DNA from: Salisapilia sapeloensis
Lineage: Eukaryota; Oomycota; Peronosporomycetes; Peronosporales; Salisapiliaceae
Direction: 5' to 3'
Length of the DNA: 29,920 nucleotides
Assembly (NCBI GenBank): GCA_023334545.1
Contig: JAADVB010000225.1
Span: 1 to 29,920, forward strand
Notes under the pieces: generated by a model
Database searches by the model: none
What the model saw: the letters and a program-made list of their open reading frames with translations, nothing else
Told to the model about the DNA's origin: nothing
Shown here: positions 29,290-29,920 of the stretch, one piece after another
Layout: every line of letters begins with the position of its first letter
How positions within the stretch are numbered: the first letter of the stretch is position 1
Translations under genes and position numbers: made by a program

Positions 29290-29920
29290 CAAATGAATAG
29301 AATCATCATGGTTTATTTTACAATTCAAGCGGAATCTATATGGTTCTGTGCGCAACGTACTCGGTCTTTGGCAAACTAATTGGCTATACACAGTCGAACA
29401 TTGTCGAGATACATCGGGCATGGACGTAAAAATTAGCTGGGACCAGACTGATTTCCCACGCAGATTAATTTGTCCGCACGGACGAAGTACGTTGGACGGG
29501 TTAATGATGTGAAAAGCACCGTCTGTGAGAGCTCGGTCAACACGACGTTAACTCTACATTTCCTATCCTAGCTGGTGCTTCCGTTACTTAAAGAAAATGA
29601 GAGTATGCAATTCGACTACGAAACACTAGACATATACAGTCTACCCTCCCACAAATGATTCTCACCGTGAAAGGCTTCAACAGTATCAATTATCATATTT
29701 GACAGTTTTTTAGGCTATAAATTATTGCTGTATGTGGTCATGTCTATATTATGTGACGGTAGTAATATTGACCAATAAGAATCAACAGTCGGTACGTCAT
29801 CAAGGGGAGGCTTAAACCAATATAACTGCATGGGAAGCTTGAAAACGTTGTTTGAAGACAAATCTGATGGTATATCCCCTTCAGAAGATCAGCAAGCAGT
29901 AGGTGACTAGGATAAACGGA
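29290..29920. other. Right-end spacer, no supported gene
   Basis: AT-rich. A - strand frame continues upstream of 29289 to about 29421 without clear family resemblance and may be further relic of the receptor ectodomain. At 29830 a + strand ATG opens MGSLKTLFEDKSDG and runs 26 codons to TAG. A donor-like GGTATAT lies within it, so it could be a first exon of a gene beyond the window, but evidence is thin. Confidence 0.3.

Overview
The window looks like nuclear DNA of an oomycete. The evidence is intron-poor, closely packed eukaryotic genes with a few short GT-AG introns (60, 69 and 65 nt can be placed), a bZIP factor with the oomycete-style basic region and conserved C-terminal half, a START plus FYVE-like zinc-finger protein, a huge P4-ATPase/guanylyl-cyclase fusion and the remains of an LRR receptor-like kinase. 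Most genes and all spacers are AT-rich. The compact layout suits a genome such as Albugo, but that placement is inference.

Left part (1-15.7 kb), all on the + strand: the 3' end of a bZIP-like gene with one 60-nt intron; a stretch with coding-like pieces in several frames; a 2529-aa P4 flippase fused to two class III cyclase domains; a TRM2/RlmD-type tRNA/rRNA (uracil-C5)-methyltransferase whose first exon is unresolved; an IQ-motif inositol polyphosphate 5-phosphatase; and mitochondrial aminomethyltransferase (glycine-cleavage T protein) in three exons.

Middle (15.7-19.2 kb), on the - strand: a bZIP factor convergent with the T-protein gene, then a START/FYVE-like protein. From 19.2 to 23.0 kb no intact gene is visible, but two stretches at its right end (about 21.78-22.19 and 22.26-22.67 kb) read like decayed coding sequence on the - strand.

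Right part: a 1413-aa P5-type ATPase (+), nearest to P5B, with a predicted signal peptide and a cysteine-containing lumenal domain, then a badly damaged LRR receptor-like kinase pseudogene (-, 27.5-29.3 kb), then about 0.6 kb with no gene I can support.

Several genes bear on membranes and lipid or second-messenger signalling: a lipid flippase joined to a cGMP-type cyclase, a phosphoinositide/inositol 5-phosphatase with calmodulin-binding IQ motifs, a lipid-binding START/FYVE-like protein and a P5 ATPase. Nothing in the sequence shows they are co-regulated. The strongest single item is the flippase-cyclase fusion: its first cyclase domain holds the purine-binding and transition-state residues and the second holds both metal aspartates, the swapped arrangement known from ciliate and apicomplexan guanylyl cyclases.
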